DNA from: SIG77 sp045589595
GTDB lineage: Bacteria > Verrucomicrobiota > Lentisphaeria > Victivallales > UBA1829
Assembly (NCBI GenBank): GCA_045589595.1
Contig: JAZNPK010000007.1
Coordinates: forward strand, 27,303-91,302
Length of the DNA: 64,000 nucleotides
Reading direction: 5' to 3'
The notes beneath the pieces were generated by a model. That model saw nothing but the letters and a program-made list of their open reading frames with translations, was not told where the DNA came from and made no database searches. Made by a program: the position numbers and the translations under genes. Shown here piece by piece: positions 50,348 to 58,798 of this stretch (position 1 is its first letter; each line of letters opens with the position of its first letter).

Positions 50348-51925
50348 TCAGTTCAAGGGCGGTACTTCCGGGTCCGGCTGCCACGGCGCAAAACAGATAC
50401 TGTAAAGATCGCAGTTCCGGGCAAGGATCGCCAGCCGGACCGTTTCTCCTTCCAGCGGGCGGACATCGGGACCTGCCGTTTTCCAGCGGGCAGTCATTTC
50501 CAGACTGTCGCCCCGTTCTTCGTAACACTCTTCAAACGTGTAGCCGGGAATGGGTTTTCCGTTGCTGTCTCTGAACTCTGCACGGAATCCGCCGACGGCT
50601 CCGGTAACGATATTCAGCGTCAGTCTTCCGCCTTTGAACCGGAAGGGCGGAGTGAGCAGGACGCCGCCCTTGCTTTCAAAATGCAGCGATACGAAACCAT
50701 CGGTCCGCAGAACATTCCGGCGGAACCGCGTACAGCCGTCGCCCCAACTGCCTTCCGGGGAATAGAACGAGAGCTCATCCGGTGCGCCGTATCCCAGCCG
50801 GGATGCGGTGGGGATCATGCCGATCGCAAGAGATGCAGATCCGTAGAACCAGGAATCTTCCGTGGGGGGCGGCGTGAGGAACGCATCGGTCCACCCCTGA
50901 AAATGCACACCGTCGCGGCTGGCGATGAGAACGGAATCCGTGGAGCAGAGTCCGTACCGCGGCGTCATATTGGCGCGGAACAGCCGGTTGTTGAAATCGG
51001 GGCGCGACAGCACGCTGCAGTTCCAATCACCTTTTCCGGCGTAGCAGCCGGGGATCATTGCGCCGTCGAAGTAGCGCATCGGGAATCCCAGCAGGATATG
51101 CGGAGCGCGGAAATAGGGGCGGATCCCGTTGGTATATAACTCCTGACCGAGAATGGCACAGCGTTGAAATTCTTCATCAAATTCCAGATAGGCGCCGTTG
51201 GTGAACGTCACAAAATCTTTGGTCATGTGGGAGATCACCGTCCGCTTGTCCCGTTTGCCGTAACCGCGATGGAACAGACGGTATTGTTTTGCCACAGGAT
51301 CATAAAACGCCTGATTGATGGAATCGTAACCGCTTTGGGGATCCAGTTTGAATTTTTCCGTTTTCTGCCGGAACCGGTATCCGTCCGCTGAAACAAACAG
51401 ATACATCCCTTCATCCGGATGAAGATGAGGCTGTTCGTTGGTGACGATCATTTTGAATCGTTCATCATCGGGACAGTCCGGGTTGGTATCGTAGAAAACG
51501 CTGGTAACGCCGGGGCAGGTGTCCTTGCACCGTTCCGGTACCAGATGACGCGTCATGGAACTGTCCAGCACCACATTGCCGCCGGTGGGAAGAAGATCCA
51601 CGCGGCACCGTTCAAAATGGATGCCGTCCCGTGTTTCCGCCACGCAGAGAATGAAATCGGAGGATTGGGAGGGATTGCCGGGCGTGGGCGTACGCATCCC
51701 CGCACGGTAGTACATGAGATAACGGTTTTCCTTTTCGTCATGGACAATGCTGCAGTATGATCCGCCGGAATGATTGCTCATTTCGTGTGGCGCATCTGCC
51801 GTGAAGACGATCTCCGCCGGAACCGGTTGATGCAGACGGCGTGATACGGCTCCGTTCAGTTCGCGGATAAAAAAATCATCAACAAACAGTTCCCGTCTGC
51901 TGCCGAGATCATAGATCTGTTCCAT
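50348..51925 (-). CDS. Beta-propeller glycosidase-like protein
   Basis: A 525-residue protein that begins LGSRRELFVDDFFIRELNG, an opening I associate with a group of uncharacterised, propeller-type (GH32/43-like) proteins of planctomycetes and Lentisphaerota. Blade-like motifs recur: NRYLMYYRAGM, GIHFERCRVD, DDERFKMIVTNE, KQYRLFHRGYG, DGVHFQGWTDAF. The final third is a beta-sandwich. No signal peptide. Its start lies 2 nt after the double-FAD gene on the same strand, so the two are coupled. The reaction is not known. Confidence 0.6.
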   Translation of the reverse strand: MEQIYDLGSRRELFVDDFFIRELNGAVSRRLHQPVPAEIVFTADAPHEMSNHSGGSYCSIVHDEKENRYLMYYRAGMRTPTPGNPSQSSDFILCVAETRDGIHFERCRVDLLPTGGNVVLDSSMTRHLVPERCKDTCPGVTSVFYDTNPDCPDDERFKMIVTNEQPHLHPDEGMYLFVSADGYRFRQKTEKFKLDPQSGYDSINQAFYDPVAKQYRLFHRGYGKRDKRTVISHMTKDFVTFTNGAYLEFDEEFQRCAILGQELYTNGIRPYFRAPHILLGFPMRYFDGAMIPGCYAGKGDWNCSVLSRPDFNNRLFRANMTPRYGLCSTDSVLIASRDGVHFQGWTDAFLTPPPTEDSWFYGSASLAIGMIPTASRLGYGAPDELSFYSPEGSWGDGCTRFRRNVLRTDGFVSLHFESKGGVLLTPPFRFKGGRLTLNIVTGAVGGFRAEFRDSNGKPIPGYTFEECYEERGDSLEMTARWKTAGPDVRPLEGETVRLAILARNCDLYSICFAPWQPDPEVPPLN

Positions 51926-51927
51926 TT

Positions 51928-54771
51928 TTATTTGACCTTTCCATAGACCCGCAGACTGACCCGTTCCGCTGCCCGGCGGACATAACCCCGTTCATCATTT
52001 CTGTATTTGTCCAGATATTCCGTTTTTTCCAGACCGAGTTTATACATGGCTTCAAATGCGGCAAGTTCCAGTTTCCACGAAACATCATCGGTGATGACCT
52101 GTTCACTGCACCAGTAGGGGAAAGTCTGGGTGGTGGCGATATCACCGCGCCGCAGCAGCGTATGGATGGCTTTGGCGGACTGCTGATCGCCGATCGTGCC
52201 AAGAGTCCGGACGGCAAGGATCAATGCCTGCTGATCCTGAAGACAATTTTCATCGGTCAGCACATCTTCCACAGTGTGTTTTGCTTCTGTACAGCCGTTG
52301 GCGCCGCAGATGGCGATGGCGATCTTCCACAGAGGCGTTTTGCCCCGCCATTTTTCGGGGAAGGTATCGCAGCGGGACCGGATGCAGTCGATGAGTTGTC
52401 CGTTGGCTTTGGAGAGTTTCGCGCCGGCAGCCAGTTTTACAGCGGCGGCGTAACGCTCTGCGGGATCGGATGCGGTGAGGGCGTTTTCCAGTTTGCAGTA
52501 TCCGGCAACGCTGTCCGGCAGCAGATCGCGTGAGGGGGCAAAACCTTTATCGGTCAGTTCAAAAAGGCGTCTGTCCGGATAATAATTTGCGGGTTTCCAC
52601 GAATCGCAGTGGAAATTGCTTTCGGGATCCTGCAATGCTTTTGTTCCGGCAAGACGGTCCTGAACTTTGCGGATGTCGATATACCGGGGCGGACACTGAT
52701 CCTGAACTGCTGTTGCGGCAGCGAGTCCGGCAGCTTCACCGATCCGCTGCATATCCCGCTGCATACGGAACTGCTGACTGGCATCAAAATCCAGCGACAA
52801 TGCGCGGCAGGCAACGATGAGATTTTCAATGCCGAACGGCAGCATGGCGCGGTAGGGGATCTCCGAACCGATGGCTTCCCAATGTCCATCCAGCGCCCAT
52901 GTCCACAGCAGGGCGTCGGAACTTTCATTTTCGTAATCGTTGGCGTGGTTGTCGTAGTGCGACATGGAATAGGCGATCACATCCGGAAATTCTGCGGACC
53001 GGATCTGGTCGCCCAGTCCCAGCCGGTAATCGCCCATGATCTGTCGGCTGGCTCTCGCACCGAGTACCGTGGAAAATGAAATGATCCTGCCGTTTTTACC
53101 GTATTTCGGCCGATCGTATGCCAGGAGTCCGGCGAGCCGCGCCCGGCTCACATCCCGGGTATCGCAGGCATCCACATAACCGGCATCGATGTTGTACGGA
53201 TTGATCATGAAAAAGTTGCGGACGACTTCATGCTTTTCGTTCTGTTCCGTTGCCCGGGCAATGGTCAGCGCCGGAATGGAGAAAATGTGCTGAACGGCAT
53301 CCGGTTCTCTGCCCGCAGTATAGGCGGCTCCCGCAAATACTGCCACGTCACCATCGCCGGTGGAGTCGATAAAGACCTTCGCTTTGCACCGTTTCGCACC
53401 ACGGGGCGTGATCCCCTCCACACCGTCCAGACTGGATATTTCAGGCGGTTGCGGCGTTCCCTGAAGGACCGGAAACATGGGCGGTTTGATCCGGCTGGTT
53501 TCCACACCGCAGACCGTAACGCCATATTCCACACGCACTCCGGCTTCCGACAGCATTTCTTCCAGTGCGATCATTTTCGACAGCGGATGGAACCGGGAGA
53601 AACTGCGTTTCTTTTCCATATCCGGATCCACCAGATGCCGTTCACTGCAAAGATCTGCGGCACATTCACGGACGCGCCGGTCCACTTCATCCTGAAGACC
53701 GCCGGGCAGACCGTAATAATAACCGGGGATCGCGCCGCCGGTCCCGATGCCGCCCGGATAATCCATACTTTCCCAGAGCAGTACATCCGCCCCGGCTCTG
53801 GCAGCGGCGATCGCCGCCAGTGATCCGGCAGTTCCGCCGCCGCAGACGAGTACATCGCAGTTGACGGTCTGCTGATTACCGGCAGGCAGGCAGATCTCAT
53901 CCGGGGAAACGGTCAGTTCCGGACAGCTTCCGATGGAGGAATCTGCGTCATTTGCCAGCCATTCCCCTTCCAGCATACGCGTGGCAAGCAGATCTTTTGT
54001 GTTGTCGATGGTGAAGATTTTTTTCGCGCCCGCCGCAAAAAGGTTCCGGTAACGCGGCGCACCACGGGTGATCACGCCGGAAAGGGAATACGCCCGGTTG
54101 GATGCACGGGTCACATACGCTTCGGCAAAATCCGGATTTTTTTCACGGATGGCGGAAACGATCCGCCGCAGATCCGTTCTTGAGCCGTTCAGAACTTTGA
54201 AATTGTGTTCCGTGTTCCAGACCGATCCGGTGGCGACCACGCCTTCCGGCAGAACGGACGGAGGCGGCACTTCTTCTTCCAGTTCCATACTGAATACAAA
54301 AAATTGATCGCTGCCCTGACGGCACCGCAATTCATTCTGGGCATACCGGATCATTTCCAGATCTTCGGAGGCATCAATAAAACATTTTGCGCGGACACAG
54401 GAAATGCCGTCTTTGGCAGCCAGCAGCAATCCTTTGACGCGGTCGCCTTTATCAATGATCCCGGCGGGACGGGCGTAATACAGGATCGCGGTGGAGCTCA
54501 GCATCTGAAGCAGACGCAGCTGAAGAATACACGGATCCGCATAAATATCCCGGACGCCCCCGCATTGACGCAGATTGGCGATCAGGGCGTCTGCTGTTCC
54601 GGAGATCCCTTCCGTCAGTTCCGGCAGGAAGGCATCGGTACTTTCCGATGCTGTGAATCCGTTGGGAGTGATCAACAGGACGCTGCGGTTGCGTTTCTGC
54701 AGTGCAAGAGCCGCCGCCGCGGCAGAGATCCCGGACCCGTAAATACATACATCGTAACAAATGTCTTTCAT
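51928..54771 (-). CDS. Double-FAD oxidoreductase with C-terminal HEAT-like repeats
   Basis: A 947-residue fusion of three parts. About residues 1-300 form a flavoprotein-like unit with a worn nucleotide motif (VCIYGSGISAAAAALALQKR). About 305-740 form a complete FAD_oxidored unit: CDVLVCGGGTAGSLAAIAAA, MDYPGGIGTGGAIPG, FIDSTGDGDVAVFAGA, and the C-terminal loop LIVACRALSLDFDASQQFR. About 770-947 are helical repeats of HEAT type (LRTLGTIGDQQSAKAIHTLL; LAAFEAMYKLGL). No signal peptide is evident. It is followed within 2 nt by the propeller protein, so both may treat the same carbohydrate. Which FAD site is active cannot be told. Confidence 0.75.
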   Translation of the reverse strand: MKDICYDVCIYGSGISAAAAALALQKRNRSVLLITPNGFTASESTDAFLPELTEGISGTADALIANLRQCGGVRDIYADPCILQLRLLQMLSSTAILYYARPAGIIDKGDRVKGLLLAAKDGISCVRAKCFIDASEDLEMIRYAQNELRCRQGSDQFFVFSMELEEEVPPPSVLPEGVVATGSVWNTEHNFKVLNGSRTDLRRIVSAIREKNPDFAEAYVTRASNRAYSLSGVITRGAPRYRNLFAAGAKKIFTIDNTKDLLATRMLEGEWLANDADSSIGSCPELTVSPDEICLPAGNQQTVNCDVLVCGGGTAGSLAAIAAARAGADVLLWESMDYPGGIGTGGAIPGYYYGLPGGLQDEVDRRVRECAADLCSERHLVDPDMEKKRSFSRFHPLSKMIALEEMLSEAGVRVEYGVTVCGVETSRIKPPMFPVLQGTPQPPEISSLDGVEGITPRGAKRCKAKVFIDSTGDGDVAVFAGAAYTAGREPDAVQHIFSIPALTIARATEQNEKHEVVRNFFMINPYNIDAGYVDACDTRDVSRARLAGLLAYDRPKYGKNGRIISFSTVLGARASRQIMGDYRLGLGDQIRSAEFPDVIAYSMSHYDNHANDYENESSDALLWTWALDGHWEAIGSEIPYRAMLPFGIENLIVACRALSLDFDASQQFRMQRDMQRIGEAAGLAAATAVQDQCPPRYIDIRKVQDRLAGTKALQDPESNFHCDSWKPANYYPDRRLFELTDKGFAPSRDLLPDSVAGYCKLENALTASDPAERYAAAVKLAAGAKLSKANGQLIDCIRSRCDTFPEKWRGKTPLWKIAIAICGANGCTEAKHTVEDVLTDENCLQDQQALILAVRTLGTIGDQQSAKAIHTLLRRGDIATTQTFPYWCSEQVITDDVSWKLELAAFEAMYKLGLEKTEYLDKYRNDERGYVRRAAERVSLRVYGKVK

Positions 54772-54805
54772 AAAACAGCCGCTCCTTTCTGACAGAGAGA
54801 ACAGA

Positions 54806-55612
54806 TTAAATACTCGGTTTCCAATCGCGTTGGCGTGCCGCTTCGTAGAGCAGGATCGTTGCCGCCGTTGCCACGTTCAGAGAGTCCATTTTTCCCAGCA
54901 TGGGGATCAATACCTGAAGATCGGCGGAATTCATCCAGTAATCGGAAAGTCCGTACTGTTCCGCGCCGACCACAATCGCGACGCCCTGCTTCATATCCAC
55001 ATCGGTATGATACAGATCCGTATGCGGCGTTGCGGCAAGTGTCTTGATGCCCAGTCCCTTCAGCCACGCAAGTGCTTCTTCACTCGTGGTTTCCGCCAGT
55101 GGAACGGAAAAAATCGCACCCGTACTCGCACGGATCACATTGGGATTGAAAATGTCGGTCTGCTTGTTGCAGACGATGACTGCCGTGGCACCCACCGCAT
55201 CCGCACTGCGGAGGATCGAACCCAGATTGCCGGGTTTTTCAATGGTCTCCGCCACAAGATAAAGTCCATCCGGTTTTGCCGGGATCTCATCCAGACCTTT
55301 GCGGCGCATTTCCGCAACGGCGATCAAGCCCTCCGGACGCTCGCGGTATGCCAGTTTCCGCAACACTTCCGCACTGCATTCGTAAAGATCCGATCCTGCC
55401 GCCCGGAGCGTATCCAGCAGGGTATCGTTGTTTTCCCCCATGAACATTTCGCGGCAGTAAAAAGTTTCTCTGATCCTGATACCGGCGGCGTGCGCGCGGG
55501 TCAATTCACGGTACCCTTCCAATATGGTTACGCCTTCACGGTCACGCTCGCGGCGGTCACGCAATGCACAGGCATGTTTTACTTTCGGATTTTTCAGACT
55601 TGTCAGTTCCAT
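54806..55612 (-). CDS. TrmH/SpoU-family RNA 2'-O-methyltransferase
   Basis: A 268-residue SPOUT enzyme. The N-terminal substrate-binding part begins MELTSLKNPKVKHACALRDR. The three family motifs are ETIEKPGNLGSILRSADA, IVVGAEQYGLSDYW and IPMLGKMDSLNVATAATILL, the last forming the trefoil knot that binds SAM. ATG 55612 is preferred over GTG 55642 because the family starts here. It methylates a ribose in tRNA or rRNA; which one is not clear. It lies 34 nt before the double-FAD gene, possibly in one transcript. Confidence 0.88.
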   Translation of the reverse strand: MELTSLKNPKVKHACALRDRRERDREGVTILEGYRELTRAHAAGIRIRETFYCREMFMGENNDTLLDTLRAAGSDLYECSAEVLRKLAYRERPEGLIAVAEMRRKGLDEIPAKPDGLYLVAETIEKPGNLGSILRSADAVGATAVIVCNKQTDIFNPNVIRASTGAIFSVPLAETTSEEALAWLKGLGIKTLAATPHTDLYHTDVDMKQGVAIVVGAEQYGLSDYWMNSADLQVLIPMLGKMDSLNVATAATILLYEAARQRDWKPSI

Positions 55613-55770
55613 CGGAATACCATCTTTCCACAACTTGATCACGGTTGATATATACGCATGCTCCTATACTATAACACGCGCGCACAAAAATAAAAATCAG
55701 ATTCCGGAAAAAATGTGAAAAAGGTGCGAAACATTGCCGCGCCGCAATGAAAAATATCAGGTCCGGAATT

Positions 55771-56733
55771 TTATTTTTTTACGCCAAAACACGCACACAT
55801 CCTGCCGGGTGCAACTTCTCGCATGGGCGGTTCCTCTCTGCTGCACCGCTCCGTTGCGAAGGGGCATCTGGTATGGAACCTGCAGCCGGACGGCGGGTCA
55901 AGAGGCGACGGCACATCACCGGTCAGAATGATCCTCTCCGACCGTTTGTCGGGTCTGATCCCCGGCACGGCAGAAAGCAATGCTCTGGTGTAGGGGTGAA
56001 GAGGATCGCTGCACAATTCGGCGGCGGGACCGGATTCCACGATCTTTCCAAGATACATCACCATGATCCGGCTGGAAATATGTTCCACCACCGCAAGGTC
56101 ATGCGCAATAAAGAGATACGCAACTCCGGTCTTCGCCTGGATATCCTGAAGCAGATTGACGATCTGCGCCTGAACACTGACATCCAGTGCTGATACCGGT
56201 TCATCCGCCACAATAAAACGGGGATTCACCGCCAACGCGCGGGCAATACCGATACGCTGACGCTGTCCGCCGCTGAATTGATGGGGATACCGTTTCACAT
56301 GTGCCGGATTCAGACCCACCAGTTTCATCAGTTCGATGATCCGTTCTTTTCTGCCGTCGCTGTCCAGCGCCGTATGCAGACGCAGTGCTTCGTCCAGCAC
56401 ATCCTCCACCGACATACGGGGATTGAGTGAAGCGTAGGGATCCTGAAAAATCATCTGAAACTGACCCCGTTCCCGGCGCAGTTTTTCCCCTTTCAGTGCC
56501 AGCAGATCCCGTCCGTCCAGTGTAATACTGCCATCCGTCGGTTCTTCCAGACGCATCAGCGCGCGGGCGAGCGTACTTTTTCCGCATCCGCTTTCGCCGA
56601 CAAGCCCCAGCGTTTCACCCGCATCCAGCGAGAACGATACACCGTCCAGCGCCCGGACAAACCGTTTGGGGCTGAACCATCCGTTTCCCGCAGGATAATA
56701 TTTTTTCAGATCGCTGACTTCAAGCAGTGCCAT
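55771..56733 (-). CDS. Oligopeptide-type ABC transporter ATPase (OppF/DppF-like)
   Basis: A 320-residue ATPase. Walker A is LVGESGCGKSTLARAL, Q-loop MIFQDPYASLNPRMSV, signature FSGGQRQRIGIARAL, Walker B FIVADEPVSALDVSVQ. The C-terminal oligo_HPY extension carries the cysteine group GCRFHTRCPFATERC, which in this class can bind an iron-sulfur cluster. It would normally pair with an OppD-like ATPase and two permeases, but none is in the window. It begins 8 nt after the FAD oxidoreductase on the same strand. Confidence 0.9.
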   Translation of the reverse strand: MALLEVSDLKKYYPAGNGWFSPKRFVRALDGVSFSLDAGETLGLVGESGCGKSTLARALMRLEEPTDGSITLDGRDLLALKGEKLRRERGQFQMIFQDPYASLNPRMSVEDVLDEALRLHTALDSDGRKERIIELMKLVGLNPAHVKRYPHQFSGGQRQRIGIARALAVNPRFIVADEPVSALDVSVQAQIVNLLQDIQAKTGVAYLFIAHDLAVVEHISSRIMVMYLGKIVESGPAAELCSDPLHPYTRALLSAVPGIRPDKRSERIILTGDVPSPLDPPSGCRFHTRCPFATERCSREEPPMREVAPGRMCACFGVKK

Positions 56734-56741
56734 ATTCCGGT

Positions 56742-57968
56742 TTATTCCCCGTCAACAGTAATGGTTTCCTGCACATTGCCGAGTTCCCGCATATCCAGCA
56801 GGAATCCGCGTTTGAGCAATTCTTTCTGAATGGCATCCACCGGCAGTGCTTCCGGCAGGATATTCCGTTCCACTGACATGGCTGCCGCCAGTCCCGTGAC
56901 TTCCCCGGACATCGCCGCCGCCTGGATCACACGGAAGACCTGCCATGCTTCTCCGGCTGCACCCAGACAACGCCCCGCCGCCAGTACGCCGGGAAGGTCT
57001 TTCGCCAGTGTCGCACGGTAGGGCAGACACCAGAGATCGTGTCCGCCGCGCCAGTCTGCCACCACACCGACGCTGTCTGCAAAATGTTTGAATTTTTCTC
57101 CGGTCTGCAGCGTATAATGTCCTTCGATGCGCCGTGACATCCGGTAATCCGCCATTGCCGGAAGCATTGCGGGGAACGCGTGCTGCCGACCGTGTTTCCG
57201 GTGGATCTCCGTATAAGCATTCCGGACAAGTTTCCGGCTTTCCGTCACGAAACGGGATACGTCTTTGCCGTTGATGCCGGTGAATGGCGGCATACCTTCC
57301 GGATGACCGCAGCCGGTATCGCCGCTGCCGTATGCGATCAACTGGGCGAGGGGCGTACCGTTTTTCTCTTCCACGGCTTTTGCCGCGGCATCCATGGAAT
57401 ACCCCACACCCCAGATGGAAAGATAATTCACACCGTCGGCAGTGGGCGCACCGGAATGCCATGCAATGTCCGCATCGCCGCTGGCATCCACAAAAGTCTT
57501 GCCGCAGATCACGCCCCGCCCGGACTTGTTTTCCACGATGATCCCGGTCACTTTTCCGCTCTCATCCCGTTCCGTGCCGCAGAGGAGGGTATCGTACCAG
57601 AGATCTACGCCCGCATTGTCCAGCAGTTCATCCATACCCAGTACAAAAGACATGGGGTTGAAAGCAACGCCGTAACGGAGATTTTTTTCCGGATTTTTCC
57701 AGTCCGGAACATCTCCGGGCCCGAACTTGATACTTGCCAGCAGCAGTTCTTCCGCAATGCCGAAAGTGACCTGATTTCTGCGATCGTCGCTCAGCGGCAG
57801 ATAGTAGAGGATGGAACCGATGGTGGCAAGACCGCCATTGAGGATGGTCTTTTCCACCAAAGCCGTTTTCATGCCGTACCGTGACGCCGCCAGAGCAGCT
57901 GCCACGCCCGCCATACCGGCACCGACCACTACCACATCATAAACCGTACCGACTTCAAATGTTCTCAT
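56742..57968 (-). CDS. FAD-dependent oxidoreductase (FAD_oxidored family)
   Basis: A 408-residue flavoprotein. N-terminal fold YDVVVVGAGMAGVAAALAAS with KTALVEKTILNGG; middle TFVDASGDADIAWHSGAPT; C-terminal LPGVLAAGRCLGAAGEAWQV followed by a helix rich in alanine, SGEVTGLAAAM. No signal peptide. Its start overlaps the end of the HD-domain gene by 4 nt and its stop is 8 nt before the OppF-like gene, so it is in the same run. Third separate member of this flavoprotein family in the window. Confidence 0.85.
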   Translation of the reverse strand: MRTFEVGTVYDVVVVGAGMAGVAAALAASRYGMKTALVEKTILNGGLATIGSILYYLPLSDDRRNQVTFGIAEELLLASIKFGPGDVPDWKNPEKNLRYGVAFNPMSFVLGMDELLDNAGVDLWYDTLLCGTERDESGKVTGIIVENKSGRGVICGKTFVDASGDADIAWHSGAPTADGVNYLSIWGVGYSMDAAAKAVEEKNGTPLAQLIAYGSGDTGCGHPEGMPPFTGINGKDVSRFVTESRKLVRNAYTEIHRKHGRQHAFPAMLPAMADYRMSRRIEGHYTLQTGEKFKHFADSVGVVADWRGGHDLWCLPYRATLAKDLPGVLAAGRCLGAAGEAWQVFRVIQAAAMSGEVTGLAAAMSVERNILPEALPVDAIQKELLKRGFLLDMRELGNVQETITVDGE

Positions 57969-58777
57969 CTGTATTCTCCGTAGTTTATCTGTTCTTTTGC
58001 TTTTTTCTCAAGAAACTGCTGTGTCAGTTCCAGCAGATGATCCATTGCCGGATCTGCCGGAAGCAGTGTCCGTGCCGTGGGATACAGGTTATGCGTCAAT
58101 GCATATTCAGCTGTCAGCGGCGAGTTGAAATCGTGGATCCATGTAAACAGCATCAGTTTGAAATCATTGACATTTTTCAATTCGCAATGCCGGATCTGAC
58201 GCCCCGCGACCGCTGCGGCAAGAACGTCTTCTGTCCAACCCGGTGTCTCAGGAAGATCCATCTTTGTCGCGGCGGCTTCTGCCAGTTCGGGCGGCGACTG
58301 GAAAAACCGGATCAGCAATTCCAGGATCGCCAGTTTATCGGCATCGCGGATCAGTTCCGCCACCAGCCGCTGTACGCCGCCGGGGCAAGTCTCCGGGAGA
58401 GTGATCCTGTTGTGCAGCCGCACCGCCTCTGAAATGATGGCGATCTCTTCTTCCGGCAGACCTTCGAGGATTTTTTCACTGCGGATCAGTTCCGCACTGC
58501 GCTCACCGTGATCGAATGAATCCGAGTCGCGAAACGTCTGAAATTTCTGATACTGTTCAAACCGGCTGATGTCGTGACACAGTGCCGTCAGATAAAGCAT
58601 CTGTCCCGTCCGTTCATCTGTATCCGGCGGCGTCAGGTCTTCCATAATGCGGCAGACATCCGCCGTATGACCGATCTTGATCCGGATCCCGAACGGAAAA
58701 CCGCCGTCCGGCGCAGCAAATGATGCGGCGTAGGCATCAAACCGTTTGCGGCAGACAGCGGTAAATCCAGTTTGCAT
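57965..58777 (-). CDS. HD-domain phosphohydrolase
   Basis: A 270-residue protein with a metal-binding HD fold: KIGHTADVCRIMEDL gives the first histidine, LTALCHDISRFEQYQKFQTF the HD pair, then DHGERSAELI and LIRDADKLAILELL the later histidine and aspartate. Such proteins hydrolyse nucleotides or other phosphates; the substrate is not known. It lies 21 nt after rny and overlaps the following FAD gene. Confidence 0.82.
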   Translation of the reverse strand: MQTGFTAVCRKRFDAYAASFAAPDGGFPFGIRIKIGHTADVCRIMEDLTPPDTDERTGQMLYLTALCHDISRFEQYQKFQTFRDSDSFDHGERSAELIRSEKILEGLPEEEIAIISEAVRLHNRITLPETCPGGVQRLVAELIRDADKLAILELLIRFFQSPPELAEAAATKMDLPETPGWTEDVLAAAVAGRQIRHCELKNVNDFKLMLFTWIHDFNSPLTAEYALTHNLYPTARTLLPADPAMDHLLELTQQFLEKKAKEQINYGEYR

Positions 58778-58798
58778 GATACGATGCAGCCCGTATGT

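Noticed and set aside
55733..55750. Terminator after the OppF-type gene
   Set aside because: The six-bp stem CATTGC/GCAATG is weak and lacks a T run on the minus strand.
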